51,901 nt of DNA from a bacterium (GCA_030647655.1 JAUSJH010000021.1:1-51901), one strand, 5' to 3'. Counted from the stretch's first letter, positions 1 through 8,789 are shown. The notes: a model not told the origin generated them from the letters alone. Made by a program: numbers and translations.

Positions 1-142
1 TAAAAGGGGTGTGATAGTGTTACGGCATCAACCAGCGCTGATCCAGAGAAGGGGGATCGACCTACAACTCCAGCTAACTGACATTGATACCAACCGAGAC
101 CAAAATCTTTGTCGGTTTACAAACGAAAATTCTACATTGCAT

Positions 143-346
143 ATGCAAACAGGAACAATCGCCCGTCTCACCGACAAGGGTTTCGGGTTCATCAAGCGCG
201 AGGGGCAGGAAAAAGATCTCTTTTTCCACTCCAACGAGCTCGTCGGCGTATCGTTCGACGAACTTCGCGAAGGTGACACAGTGAGCTTTGAAGTCGCTGA
301 CAGCCCGAAGGGGCCTAACGCGGTCAAGGTCTCCCGCGTCTCTTAA
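143..346 (+). CDS. Cold-shock domain protein (CspA family)
   Basis: Translation MQTGTIARLTDKGFGFIKREGQEKDLFFHSNEL has the RNP1/RNP2-like KGFGFI and LFFH motifs; internal ATG of ORF 11..346. Confidence 0.93.
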   Translation: MQTGTIARLTDKGFGFIKREGQEKDLFFHSNELVGVSFDELREGDTVSFEVADSPKGPNAVKVSRVS

Positions 347-361
347 GACTTCGGTCTTGAC

Positions 362-402
362 AAAAAACGCCCCCGCCAGTTGGCGGGGGCGTTTTGTTTT
401 GT
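362..402 (+). terminator. Intrinsic terminator after csp
   Basis: AAAACGCCCCCGCC-agtt-GGCGGGGGCGTTTTGTTTT hairpin with T-tract. Confidence 0.9.
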
Positions 403-434
403 GACATCCGTTGGCGTAATGGTAGAATGGAGCT

Positions 435-561
435 GTGGATCCCGTTAGAAGCTACGGAAGTTCAGTAGAGCATAGGCGCGTGGTATGTTTCGTAGATAAT
501 AGAATAGTTACTAGATATAAACACGAGTCGGAAGCGCAAGCTTCCTGCTTCTAAACGGGAT
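435..561 (+). promoter_or_regulatory. Structured 5' leader of hpf (candidate riboregulator)
   Basis: ATCCCGTTAGAAGC (439-452) pairs with GCTTCTAAACGGGAT (547-561, contains the ATG); inner stems CTACGGAA/TTTCGTAG and GGAAGC-gcaa-GCTTCC; TAGAAT -10 at 423-428. Confidence 0.55.
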
Positions 562-928
562 GGACATACGCATCAAGGCAGCGAATCATGAACTTGCTCA
601 AGAGACGCGAAATTACCTCGACGAACGTCTAGCCTCGCTCGAGAAATTCCTCGGCGACGACACATCGCTCGTGCGCTGTGAAGTGGAATTGGGCCGCGAC
701 GCAGGCCGCCCGCGGCACGGCGCAAACATGTGGTTTGCTGAGATACACATCATAGAGCCGGGGAGCGCGCGCGTGTACGCGCGCAACAATGCCGCCTCTG
801 TGAATGCCGCGATAGATGATGTGAAAGAGGAGGTGGAGCGTCAGCTGCGCCAGAACAAGAAATTACACATGCGTGTATTGCGCAAGACGGGCGCCGCGGT
901 CAAGAGGTGGATGCGGTTTGGAAATTAA
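560..928 (+). CDS. hpf: Ribosome hibernation-promoting factor, HPF/YfiA family
   Basis: MDIRIKAANHELAQETRNYLDERLASLEKF...; size and motif pattern of HPF. Confidence 0.88.
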   Translation: MDIRIKAANHELAQETRNYLDERLASLEKFLGDDTSLVRCEVELGRDAGRPRHGANMWFAEIHIIEPGSARVYARNNAASVNAAIDDVKEEVERQLRQNKKLHMRVLRKTGAAVKRWMRFGN

Positions 929-1806
929 ATCGCTCGGGCTCCCGAGCGCAGGAAATCCTGATATACCATTTCTTTTTTGCCTTCGGGCTTCACTATGTCG
1001 ATAACGAGCTTCTCGTTCTCTATATGGGCGTCGAGGATGCCGACGCGGATTTTCTTCCCGTTTCGCTCGAAGAAAGCGTGTGTGCCGACCGTCGTGTCGA
1101 ATGCGCGTATTTTCAGAAGATTTTTATACGGGTCACCGTTCAAATCTAGAAGGGCGTCTTCCTTTGTGTATTTTGGGCACAGCGTTGCGATATCGTGATT
1201 CTGCTCGCGCGCTTCGATATCTCCCTCGAGCCAACTCGGCAGTATATTGATGAGAAGCTTGGCGCTCTCGTGCGTAGCAGTCTCCTCCAGCTCGCTCGCT
1301 TTTGGAGGCCATTCTGGTGTGACCAATTTCTTTTGCGCGATAACGGGCCCGTGGTCTATCTTTTCGTCGAGTAAAATAATCGATATCCCCACTTCACGAT
1401 CATCATTCGCTATGGCCGCGCGCACTGGCGAGGTGCCGCGCCACCGCGGCAAGAGAGAAAAGTGGATGTTGAGCGTACCGTGCCTCGGAATATCTAAGAC
1501 AGCGCGCGGCAGGACTTTGCCGTAATAGATAACAATAAACAGCTCACAGTTCACAGCTGACAGTTGACGGTAAAATTCGTCGTCAAGTTTTTCTGGTTGG
1601 AGAACAGGGATTTTTCGCTTCTCTGCCCACTCTTTTGTCGGTGGGGAAACAACCTCTAGCCCACGTCCACGGGGTTTGTCGGGCACCGTCACAACGAGTG
1701 AAGGCACGAGCGACGCCCCCGCAAGTTCGTCCAAAAAAACGCATGCGAGTTTCGGCGTGCCGAAAAACGCGAATTTGACATCATTATTTTTCTTTGGGTT
1801 CGTCAT
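925..1806 (-). CDS. fmt: Methionyl-tRNA formyltransferase
   Basis: FAFFGTPKLA..., LNIHFSLLPRWRGTSPVRAAIANDD...GISIILLDEKIDHGP motifs; start at MTNPKKNND overlaps def stop. Confidence 0.95.
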   Translation of the reverse strand: MTNPKKNNDVKFAFFGTPKLACVFLDELAGASLVPSLVVTVPDKPRGRGLEVVSPPTKEWAEKRKIPVLQPEKLDDEFYRQLSAVNCELFIVIYYGKVLPRAVLDIPRHGTLNIHFSLLPRWRGTSPVRAAIANDDREVGISIILLDEKIDHGPVIAQKKLVTPEWPPKASELEETATHESAKLLINILPSWLEGDIEAREQNHDIATLCPKYTKEDALLDLNGDPYKNLLKIRAFDTTVGTHAFFERNGKKIRVGILDAHIENEKLVIDIVKPEGKKEMVYQDFLRSGARAI

Positions 1807-2329
1807 ATACCTTTTTCGACTTGTCTGTATAGAGAATACCCTCGAGGTGGTCCATTTCGTGCTGGAATACATGTGCGAGAAAACCAGAGGCGCCGCGAGT
1901 AAATGGCTGACCCTTCTCGTCGTACGCGCGCACGCTCGCTTTCTCGGCGCGCGCGACCATGCCCCATTTGCCGCGAATGGAAAGGCAACCTTCATGTTTC
2001 TCTTTTTTCATCCGCGACATCTTCGTTATGACGGGGTTGATATATATTTGGTCCGGTGGGGGAGGCAATTGCGACTCCGCGTTCTTTTCTGGTTCATCCG
2101 GCGAGTTACGCGAATCTCTGGCAAGCGCTCTTCCAGAAACGATAAAAAGTCGCAGGGGCTCGCCAACCTGCGGGGCTGCCAGCGCGACTCCATATTCTTC
2201 TTTCGCCAAGAGAGCTTTCATCTCGGCGATGAGTTTCTGGATGCGTGTGCCGCGAATGTCGGCAACGGAAACATCCGTGGCGCGCAGGCGCAGTGCAGGG
2301 TTTTCCTTTTCGGGCAAAATGACATGCAT
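1784..2329 (-). CDS. def: Peptide deformylase
   Basis: GVALAAPQVG, EGCLSI and HEMDHLEG motifs. Confidence 0.95.
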   Translation of the reverse strand: MHVILPEKENPALRLRATDVSVADIRGTRIQKLIAEMKALLAKEEYGVALAAPQVGEPLRLFIVSGRALARDSRNSPDEPEKNAESQLPPPPDQIYINPVITKMSRMKKEKHEGCLSIRGKWGMVARAEKASVRAYDEKGQPFTRGASGFLAHVFQHEMDHLEGILYTDKSKKVYDEPKEK

Positions 2330-2586
2330 AAGAGAAACTATATGGTTGAAAAGGATAAAAAGAAAGCGTCCCACCGATGGCAGAACGCTGAAGGGTGGGG
2401 GGAGCAGAAGCCAAGATTCATGGATTTGAGTTATGCCCCGATCCATGACGACTCCTCCGCTTGACGAGAGCGGCACAGGGCGACGATCTGCGTCTCCCCC
2501 TCAGCTCCGGCGGAGCCATACTCGACCTCCGAGAGATCTGGCTGCAACTGCCGAAGCAACTAAAACTACGGGCTTTATAACACCTA

Positions 2587-2883
2587 TTGTATGCACTGTA
2601 TACTGGCTCTGTGAAGCACATCGCCACACATCTCAAACACTCGATAAAAGACGCACACATCACGGAACGTGGAGAACTCATGGAGTACTTTTGCGAGAGG
2701 CTCAATCGAGACCGTACGCAAGACGGTTACTCCAAAATAACGCTAGGACGCATGGGAAAGACATTGGAAAAGATACCAACCAAAGACCTTTATTACTTAA
2801 AGAAAGTTTGCGATGACGCGGGCAATTTTTCCAAGAAATTCTGGTATCTATTAAATCCTAAGAAACATCAGGAAGAAAGGTGA
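2587..2883 (+). CDS. Hypothetical protein
   Basis: Plausible 98-aa ORF in a gap with no competing frame; no recognised family. Confidence 0.45.
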   Translation: MYALYTGSVKHIATHLKHSIKDAHITERGELMEYFCERLNRDRTQDGYSKITLGRMGKTLEKIPTKDLYYLKKVCDDAGNFSKKFWYLLNPKKHQEER

Positions 2884-2885
2884 AA

Positions 2886-3075
2886 GGGCCGCCGCACGAT
2901 GGTGCGCAGATATGCGGCGGCCCAGTCTATCGTCCGACGGTACTCAAATCGGACGAAAGCTCGAAATCGGCGAAAAGAGCTGGGGTTGGCGAACGCCGGC
3001 AGGTACGTGTTGCCGGCATCCGCCTACCAGTTTGTTCGACCGGAGGCTTAGGGAGGCCAAGGAATCCGGTCGAAC
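2886..3075. ncRNA. Candidate structured non-coding RNA (strand unknown)
   Basis: Five consecutive perfect stems, including GGGCCGCCGCA/TGCGGCGGCCC and GTTCGACCGGA/TCCGGTCGAAC, in a region with no convincing ORF. Confidence 0.45.
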
Positions 3076-3149
3076 TTACCGACCTGAAATAGTAATAATT
3101 TCATGCATTTTGTCAAACTCTGCTTTGCAGATACAATGGTTCTCCTCTT

Positions 3150-4166
3150 ATGGCATTCTCATTTTCACCTAAGTTGGGCATAGACCTCGGCACGACGACC
3201 GTGCTGGTCTTTCTACCCGGCAAGGGCATCGTCTTGAACGAGCCCTCCGTCGTCGCCGTGTCGGTGCGCGACAACAAAATACTCGCAGTGGGTAACGAGG
3301 CAAAAGAAATGGTGGGCCGCACTCCGGATGAAATAATCGCGTACCGACCGATGAAAGACGGAGTCATCGCGGATTACCGCGTGACGGAGGCGATGTTGCG
3401 CTATTACATCAAGAAGTCCCTCGGGAAATGGAACCTTTTCCGACCCGAAGTCATGATTTCCGTCCCCGCGGGGGTGACCTCGACCGAGCGGCGCGCGGTC
3501 GTCGAGGCGGCGACAAAAGCCGGCGCGCGCGAAGCATACGTGGTCAAGGAGCCGATACTCGCGGCAATTGGAGCGGGCATTCCCATACACGAGGCGCGCG
3601 GGCATATGATAGTGGACATCGGAGGCGGTACCTCGGACGTCGCGGTGATTTCCCTCGGCGGCATCGTCGCTTCGACTTCGGTGAAATGCGCCGGCAATGC
3701 AATAGATCACGCGATAGCTGATTACATCAAGAAGACCTACAACCTCGGTATCGGCGACAAAACGGCGGAGGAGGTGAAGATACAAATCGGCTCGGCGGTG
3801 CCCGTGGAACAGGAGCTCACGATGACGGTGAAGGGACGCGATTACCTGACCGGTCTTCCGCGATCCATCGAGATAGGGACCAATGAGATAGTGCGTGCGA
3901 TAGGTAAGGAGTTGCGCACGATGGTGAACGCGATGAAGGACGTCTTGCAGGAAACACCGCCGGAATTGGCCGCCGACATCATAGACAACGGCATAATCAT
4001 GACGGGCGGCTCATCACTTTTGCGCAATCTCGCCGAACTAGTCTTCCGACGGACGGGAGTGAAAGCGCGCGTCGCCAAAGACGCGCCATATTGCGTTGCG
4101 AAGGGGACAGGCGAAGCGCTCAAGCATCTGGACGCATATAAGAAGGCGATAATCTCAAAACGATAG
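3150..4166 (+). CDS. mreB: MreB-family actin-like protein (paralogue 1)
   Basis: LGIDLGTTTVLVFLPGKGIVLNEPSVVA; IVDIGGGTSDVAVISLGG; MTGGSSLLRNL. Confidence 0.95.
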   Translation: MAFSFSPKLGIDLGTTTVLVFLPGKGIVLNEPSVVAVSVRDNKILAVGNEAKEMVGRTPDEIIAYRPMKDGVIADYRVTEAMLRYYIKKSLGKWNLFRPEVMISVPAGVTSTERRAVVEAATKAGAREAYVVKEPILAAIGAGIPIHEARGHMIVDIGGGTSDVAVISLGGIVASTSVKCAGNAIDHAIADYIKKTYNLGIGDKTAEEVKIQIGSAVPVEQELTMTVKGRDYLTGLPRSIEIGTNEIVRAIGKELRTMVNAMKDVLQETPPELAADIIDNGIIMTGGSSLLRNLAELVFRRTGVKARVAKDAPYCVAKGTGEALKHLDAYKKAIISKR

Positions 4167-4254
4167 TCTATTTGACCCCGCCGCCGTGTCGTATTAGTGT
4201 TGTCCGCGGAAGTGATGCGGTAGCACCGCGTCGCGTAATGGTCGGAGGACTACG

Positions 4255-4644
4255 ATGCCCACGAAAAAACCAAAGCTCAATGTGGCGGCTTATGCCGAGG
4301 GCATCCGTATCGCCCTCGCGATGCTCGATGATCTCGGTTTGACCCTGCTGGAAAAAGTCCGGTTGTTCGGCCTTGACGGACGGATGGTCGGCGAAGACGT
4401 TGCGGCTTTTGAGCGACAACTGACGCTGATGCGAAGCTTCGACATTGAGGCCCGCTACGAACTCGTCTTTGACATCAAATCGCGATTGGAAGGGCTGTTC
4501 GGCGTCGATTCCGAAGAGCAGCGTCACTGGATTGAAAAGACGCACCACCAGCTCGACGGTCGCACGTTCAAATCGTTACTCGTCTCAGGCCAGATGGCCG
4601 AGCTCGAGCGTGCTGAAGGTTTTTTGTACCAAATTACCGGCTAA
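4255..4644 (+). CDS. Hypothetical protein
   Basis: 129-aa ORF preceded by GGAGG Shine-Dalgarno-like site. Confidence 0.65.
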   Translation: MPTKKPKLNVAAYAEGIRIALAMLDDLGLTLLEKVRLFGLDGRMVGEDVAAFERQLTLMRSFDIEARYELVFDIKSRLEGLFGVDSEEQRHWIEKTHHQLDGRTFKSLLVSGQMAELERAEGFLYQITG

Positions 4645-4659
4645 TCGAAAGCCGCAACA

Positions 4660-4700
4660 AAGCCGCGAGTTGGCCACGAGCCACTCGCGGCCTTCTCATT
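4660..4700 (+). terminator. Putative intrinsic terminator
   Basis: GCCGCGAGT...ACTCGCGGC hairpin followed by pyrimidine-rich tract. Confidence 0.6.
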
Positions 4701-4719
4701 TGTGCATCGTCATACTGTG

Positions 4720-4746
4720 ATCCAAGAGGCGTCACCTCTTGGATTT
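4720..4746. repeat. REP-like palindrome at the 3' end of the RAYT gene
   Basis: ATCCAAGAGG-CGTCA-CCTCTTGGAT; RAYT stop codon lies in the loop. Confidence 0.85.
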
Positions 4747-5427
4747 GAACTCGCGGTTGAGGTCGGCGTAATAGTCGCGCATTTCAGCGAGCACCACGGA
4801 AAATCGCGGAAGACGGTCTATCAAGACGCTTCGTGCCGATTCATCCAGAATACCTCGCTCTATTCGCTCGATATCGCTTGCGTAGTCGGGGAAACTGGAA
4901 AATGGATACTGCGCGAGTTTTCGCTGAAGCGCAACCAGATTGGACACCTTACCGCGCTTCCACGAATGCTCGAATATTTCTACGGCATTAAGATGGATAT
5001 ATTGAGCAACTCGGTATAGGTATGTGTCGGTTGATACGTGCTTTGAACGAAACGGCTTCACGAAGATGTTGCCGACGCGGCCATGTTTTTCGTTGAAATA
5101 CATGCTGTATCCAGTGCCAACTTTCTGCATGAATCTCGATATGCCATCATCCTCGATCTCTTGAATAAGGAGATGGTAGTGATTCCTCATCAAACTATAT
5201 GCGCCAATCGCGACTATGGGACGTGTCCGGGGCATTCGAAGGATATCTTCATGTTTCCGGTGATAAAAGTTTTCACGCCGAATGGGCTCACTATCATTAG
5301 CCAGATAAAGTAACTCGGTGAATCGCTCCGCATCACGTTCATCCGTGAAGACAATACGCTTGTCTATGCCACGGGAGTAGCAGTGATACCACTCATCGGG
5401 CGCGAACGGTACTCGCCTGTACCCCAT
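4732..5427 (-). mobile_element. REP-associated tyrosine transposase (RAYT, IS200-like Y1 transposase domain)
   Basis: MGYRRVPFAPDEWYHCYSRGIDKRIVFTDERDAERFTELL...IVAIGAYSLMRNHYHLLIQE; HYH-type HUH motif; flanked by matching palindromes. Confidence 0.93.
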
Positions 5428-5444
5428 TACTCCAGCCTAGCACA

Positions 5445-5472
5445 AATCCAAGAGGTGACGCCTCTTGGATTC
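5445..5472. repeat. REP-like palindrome upstream of RAYT
   Basis: AATCCAAGAGG-TGACG-CCTCTTGGATT, inverted copy of the 4720-4746 palindrome. Confidence 0.85.
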
Positions 5473-5913
5473 TTATTGCTTCGGTTGCTGGAGCCTTTCA
5501 ATATCCTGCATGAGTTTACGCAAGTCGCTCTGAATATCCACGAGCGTTTTTTTCTGGTCGGCCTTGCGTGCATCATCCTCCGTCTCGTCCTCGGTAATTT
5601 CCTCGACGTCCTCCTGCAGTTCATCCACATCTTCCTGAATTTCACCAATGTCCTCCTGCATCTCCTCGACGTCCTCTCCGATGTCCTCGACCGCTTCGGT
5701 CGTGTAGTTGATGGTCATCTGGATAAGCAGAGAAAGATAGATAGCCTCGAGCGAGACTATGGTGGTGAGAATGAGAAGCATCTCCTCGAAAGGGACGTAG
5801 TCGTAATGCACCGCGAGAAAGCTTGCGATAAAAAGGACGGTGTGGATTATGAGGGAAGCCGGCGAACCCACCCATCGCGTGACGGCGAGCGCGGTCTTTT
5901 GTATCCTCTTCAT
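5473..5913 (-). CDS. Small membrane protein with two TM segments and long acidic heptad-repeat coil (DUF1003/low-affinity iron permease-like N-terminal part)
   Basis: MKRIQKTALAVTRWVGSPASLIIHTVLFIASFLAVHYDYV...; EDVEEMQEDIGEIQEDVDELQEDVEEITED repeat. Confidence 0.75.
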   Translation of the reverse strand: MKRIQKTALAVTRWVGSPASLIIHTVLFIASFLAVHYDYVPFEEMLLILTTIVSLEAIYLSLLIQMTINYTTEAVEDIGEDVEEMQEDIGEIQEDVDELQEDVEEITEDETEDDARKADQKKTLVDIQSDLRKLMQDIERLQQPKQ

Positions 5914-5918
5914 GCGAG

Positions 5919-6044
5919 GAGTATACCCCGTGAGATAAGAGAATCTTGGGTTATCCACTTGCTCGGATGTGTGTAACTTTTTGTATGTTGGCATCAAAAT
6001 CGGCAGGACTATCTCATGGGGTATACCCCGTGTATTGCTATACT
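5919..6044. promoter_or_regulatory. Divergent promoter region with dyad TATACCCCGTGAGATA / TATCTCATGGGGTATA (copy 1)
   Basis: Left arm 5922-5937, right arm 6010-6025; TATACT -10 boxes 6 nt before the ATG on each side. Confidence 0.75.
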
Positions 6045-6050
6045 GGATCA

Positions 6051-6710
6051 ATGCAATCGAGGCTTGTGGGTAACGTGCAACTTGTCGCCGGGGACGCCAA
6101 TCTCATTCCAGAGGTACTCGCGCTTCTCAAAGACAATGGTATGAAAGTAGAGGGTAATCCTGATGTGTATGTGCGCGAGTATAAGTACTTCAGTGTCGAC
6201 GACGCGCGCGAGCTACGCGAGCGCGCATCGCTCCGGCCTTTGGGCGAGCGGCGTGTTTTCATAATAGCGGCGCCGGACATGAACCACAACGCACAGAACG
6301 CGCTTTTGAAAATCCTTGAAGAGCCATCGGCGAACGCCCTTTTCTTCTTTATCGTTCCGGCGCCGCACGCACTTCTCGCGACACTCCGCTCGCGCGCCCA
6401 GATGCTCACGCTGGGCGCACATGCAGGCCCGTATTCAATGATTGATACAAAAGAATTTCTGTCGGCGACGCCCCACAAACGACTTGAGATGTTGAAGCCA
6501 CTCCTTGAAAAAGATGAGGATGAAAAGCGCGACCTTGGTGCCATCCTCGCATTCCTTTCATCGCTTGAGCAGACACTCGCCCATTCGACTAACTCAGGGC
6601 AAGCAAAAAAACCAGAGGGACTTCATGCCGTTTATAGGGCGCGGAAGTATATGGGGGATAAAGGGGCGCTCGTTAAACCACTGCTTGAGCAAATTGCTTT
6701 ACTGATATAA
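6051..6710 (+). CDS. holB: DNA polymerase III delta'-like subunit
   Basis: MNHNAQNALLKILEEPSANALFFFIVPAPHALLATLRSRAQ clamp-loader signature. Confidence 0.8.
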   Translation: MQSRLVGNVQLVAGDANLIPEVLALLKDNGMKVEGNPDVYVREYKYFSVDDARELRERASLRPLGERRVFIIAAPDMNHNAQNALLKILEEPSANALFFFIVPAPHALLATLRSRAQMLTLGAHAGPYSMIDTKEFLSATPHKRLEMLKPLLEKDEDEKRDLGAILAFLSSLEQTLAHSTNSGQAKKPEGLHAVYRARKYMGDKGALVKPLLEQIALLI

Positions 6711-6738
6711 TCGTTTCGCTGGGCTATAATACCCCAAT

Positions 6739-7293
6739 ATGGCAAACTACGACTTCAAGATATTCGACACCAAGATTGCTGATGCGCGGGAATGGCTCGC
6801 GCGTGAGTATCGCGGCTTCCGTACGGGGCGCGCGGCTCCTGCCATTCTCGAAGGGGTGTCCGTCTCTGCGTACGGCTCGATGACACCCTTGAAACAAGTG
6901 GCGAATGTCGGTGTCGAAGACGCGCGGACACTGCGTGTGAGCGCCTACGACGCTGGGCTTATCAAAGATATAGAGAAAGCTATTTCCTCGGCAAATCTTG
7001 GCGTAGGCACGTCCTCCGACGGTGCGAATGTCCGCGTCACATTTCCCGAGCTCACATCCGAGCGCAGAGAACAACTCGTGAAGCTCGCCAAAGGCAAATT
7101 GGAAGAAGCGCGTACGACCGTGCGCATCGCTCGCGATGAAGCATGGAAAGAAATACAGACGCGCGAGAAAGAGGGCACGCTGACCGAAGACGACAAGTTC
7201 GCTCTCAAAGAAGAGTTGCAAAAGAAAGTGGATAAGGCAAATGAGGAATTGGAAAGTGCGTTCGAGAGTAAGGAGAAAGAGATGAGTGCGTAA
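6739..7293 (+). CDS. frr: Ribosome recycling factor
   Basis: REYRGFRTGRAAPAILEGVSV; conserved C-terminal coiled coil. Confidence 0.96.
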   Translation: MANYDFKIFDTKIADAREWLAREYRGFRTGRAAPAILEGVSVSAYGSMTPLKQVANVGVEDARTLRVSAYDAGLIKDIEKAISSANLGVGTSSDGANVRVTFPELTSERREQLVKLAKGKLEEARTTVRIARDEAWKEIQTREKEGTLTEDDKFALKEELQKKVDKANEELESAFESKEKEMSA

Positions 7294-7295
7294 GT

Positions 7296-8387
7296 ATGCT
7301 GACCGCGCTTCTCGTCATCGCTATACTCGTCCTGCTTATTGTTGCGCACGAGCTCGGGCATTTTATCGTTGCAAAGGTTTTTCGGGTCCGCGTGGAGGAA
7401 TTCGGAGTTGGGTATCCGCCGCGTGCGTTTACGCTCGGGAAATGGGGCGGCACCGAATACACCATCAATTGGATACCTTTCGGCGGGTTCGTGCGGCTTT
7501 TCGGAGACGTGGGGGAAGGGGAACACGGATATGGAAGCTTGGTGGATTCGCATCGCGGGGTGCAGGCCGCGATTCTCGTCGCCGGAGTTGCGGCAAATGC
7601 CGTCGCGGCGTGGGCACTCTTTGCAGTCGCACTGCACCTTGGTGTGCCGCAGTCGGTGGATGTGCCGCCGGCAAACCAGCCGGTCCATCTTCTTGTTGCG
7701 TATGTCGTTCCCAGCTCGCCGGCATGGGCGGCGGGAATACAAACGAGCGATGAGATAGTCGGCATCAGTAGCAACAAGGGCGAACAACTTGCGACACTCG
7801 CCCCGACTACTGTAATGGATTTCGTGAGAATGCGTGGCGGCAAGCCCATCAGCGTTACGTATATACATGCCGGCGTCACTTCGACCGTGTCTATGACTCC
7901 GGCGAATGCTGTGCTTCCGAACGCCGCAGGACAGCCTGCGCTCGGAATAGCACTCGTACTTGTCGCCAAGGTGTCGCTTCCGTGGGGGGAATCGGCCGAG
8001 CGTGCGCTCACGCAGACGTGGAGCTCGTTCGGACGTGTTGGCTCGGACCTCTGGACGCTCGCGCGCGGCGCTTTGCATGGAGCACCGGATCTCGCTGGCG
8101 TGGTAGGGCCCGTGGGAATCGTGAGCTATGTGGGGGAAGCTTCGCAAAGCGGCTTTGGCGCGATACTCCTTCTCGCCGCTCTTATTTCGGTGAATCTTGC
8201 CATAATAAACCTCATTCCCATTCCCGCACTCGACGGCGGGCGACTCGTCATCCTCGCCGTCGAAGCAATTATGCGACGCGATGCCCCGCGACTCGCGCTT
8301 CAATTACTGAACGCGCTCGGCATCGGGCTCATCATTCTGCTGATGGTCGTCGTAACGTACAACGACGTCGGGCGACTTCTCGCATAA
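7296..8387 (+). CDS. rseP: Site-2 intramembrane metalloprotease (M50, RseP-like, PDZ)
   Basis: HELGHF zinc motif, PALDGGRL near C-terminus. Confidence 0.95.
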   Translation: MLTALLVIAILVLLIVAHELGHFIVAKVFRVRVEEFGVGYPPRAFTLGKWGGTEYTINWIPFGGFVRLFGDVGEGEHGYGSLVDSHRGVQAAILVAGVAANAVAAWALFAVALHLGVPQSVDVPPANQPVHLLVAYVVPSSPAWAAGIQTSDEIVGISSNKGEQLATLAPTTVMDFVRMRGGKPISVTYIHAGVTSTVSMTPANAVLPNAAGQPALGIALVLVAKVSLPWGESAERALTQTWSSFGRVGSDLWTLARGALHGAPDLAGVVGPVGIVSYVGEASQSGFGAILLLAALISVNLAIINLIPIPALDGGRLVILAVEAIMRRDAPRLALQLLNALGIGLIILLMVVVTYNDVGRLLA

Positions 8388-8391
8388 AATA

Positions 8392-8419
8392 AAAACCCCC
8401 GGTGCCGAGCGGGGGTTTT
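8392..8419 (+). terminator. Intrinsic terminator after rseP
   Basis: AAAACCCCCG-gtgccgag-CGGGGGTTTT. Confidence 0.9.
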
Positions 8420-8444
8420 GCGTTATCTCGCGAACCTGAGTCGG

Positions 8445-8789
8445 TCACTTTGTCCTGTCGAGCGGCACGTAGATTGGCAGTTCAGCCAGCATTTCATGCA
8501 ACATCCACGCGGCTACGGCGTCCTGCATGCGTTGCATCACAGGCGAGTTGTCCATGACCGTTGTTGCTGTTATCGCCAAGAAGCATCCCATCTGCCGGGT
8601 GACGACTTCCGGATCTTTCGAACGCGGCCTCCATTTGGTGCCGTCGGCGCCACCGCCGCGACGAGAATCTGCGGCAAATCGATTCCATTCGTTGTCTGGC
8701 TGCCGAAACTGCGTGGGACACTGCCGATACAATTCACCGATACTCGGTCCGTCGGATTCTCCAGGAACCCTCTCAAAGAGCTGATTCAT
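8445..8789 (-). CDS. Hypothetical protein
   Basis: ORF from internal ATG MNQLFERVPGESDGPS...; purine-rich GAAGGA upstream; no known family. Confidence 0.5.
   Translation of the reverse strand: MNQLFERVPGESDGPSIGELYRQCPTQFRQPDNEWNRFAADSRRGGGADGTKWRPRSKDPEVVTRQMGCFLAITATTVMDNSPVMQRMQDAVAAWMLHEMLAELPIYVPLDRTK

Noticed and set aside
1676-2464. 262-aa plus-strand ORF
   Set aside because: Antisense to def/fmt, which carry strong family motifs.
5951-5958. TTATCCAC (DnaA-box-like), also near 16600 and 19893
   Set aside because: Single scattered 8-mers, not clustered and no dnaA/dnaN nearby; insufficient for an origin.
6582-6606. ATTCGACTAACTCAGGGCAAGC in the holB-like gene as a mobile repeat
   Set aside because: Only loosely similar to sequences near 42036; too weak to call without a genome search.
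6945-8303. 452-aa minus-strand ORF
   Set aside because: Antisense to frr and rseP, low-complexity H/R-rich translation, no domain; GC-rich shadow ORF.
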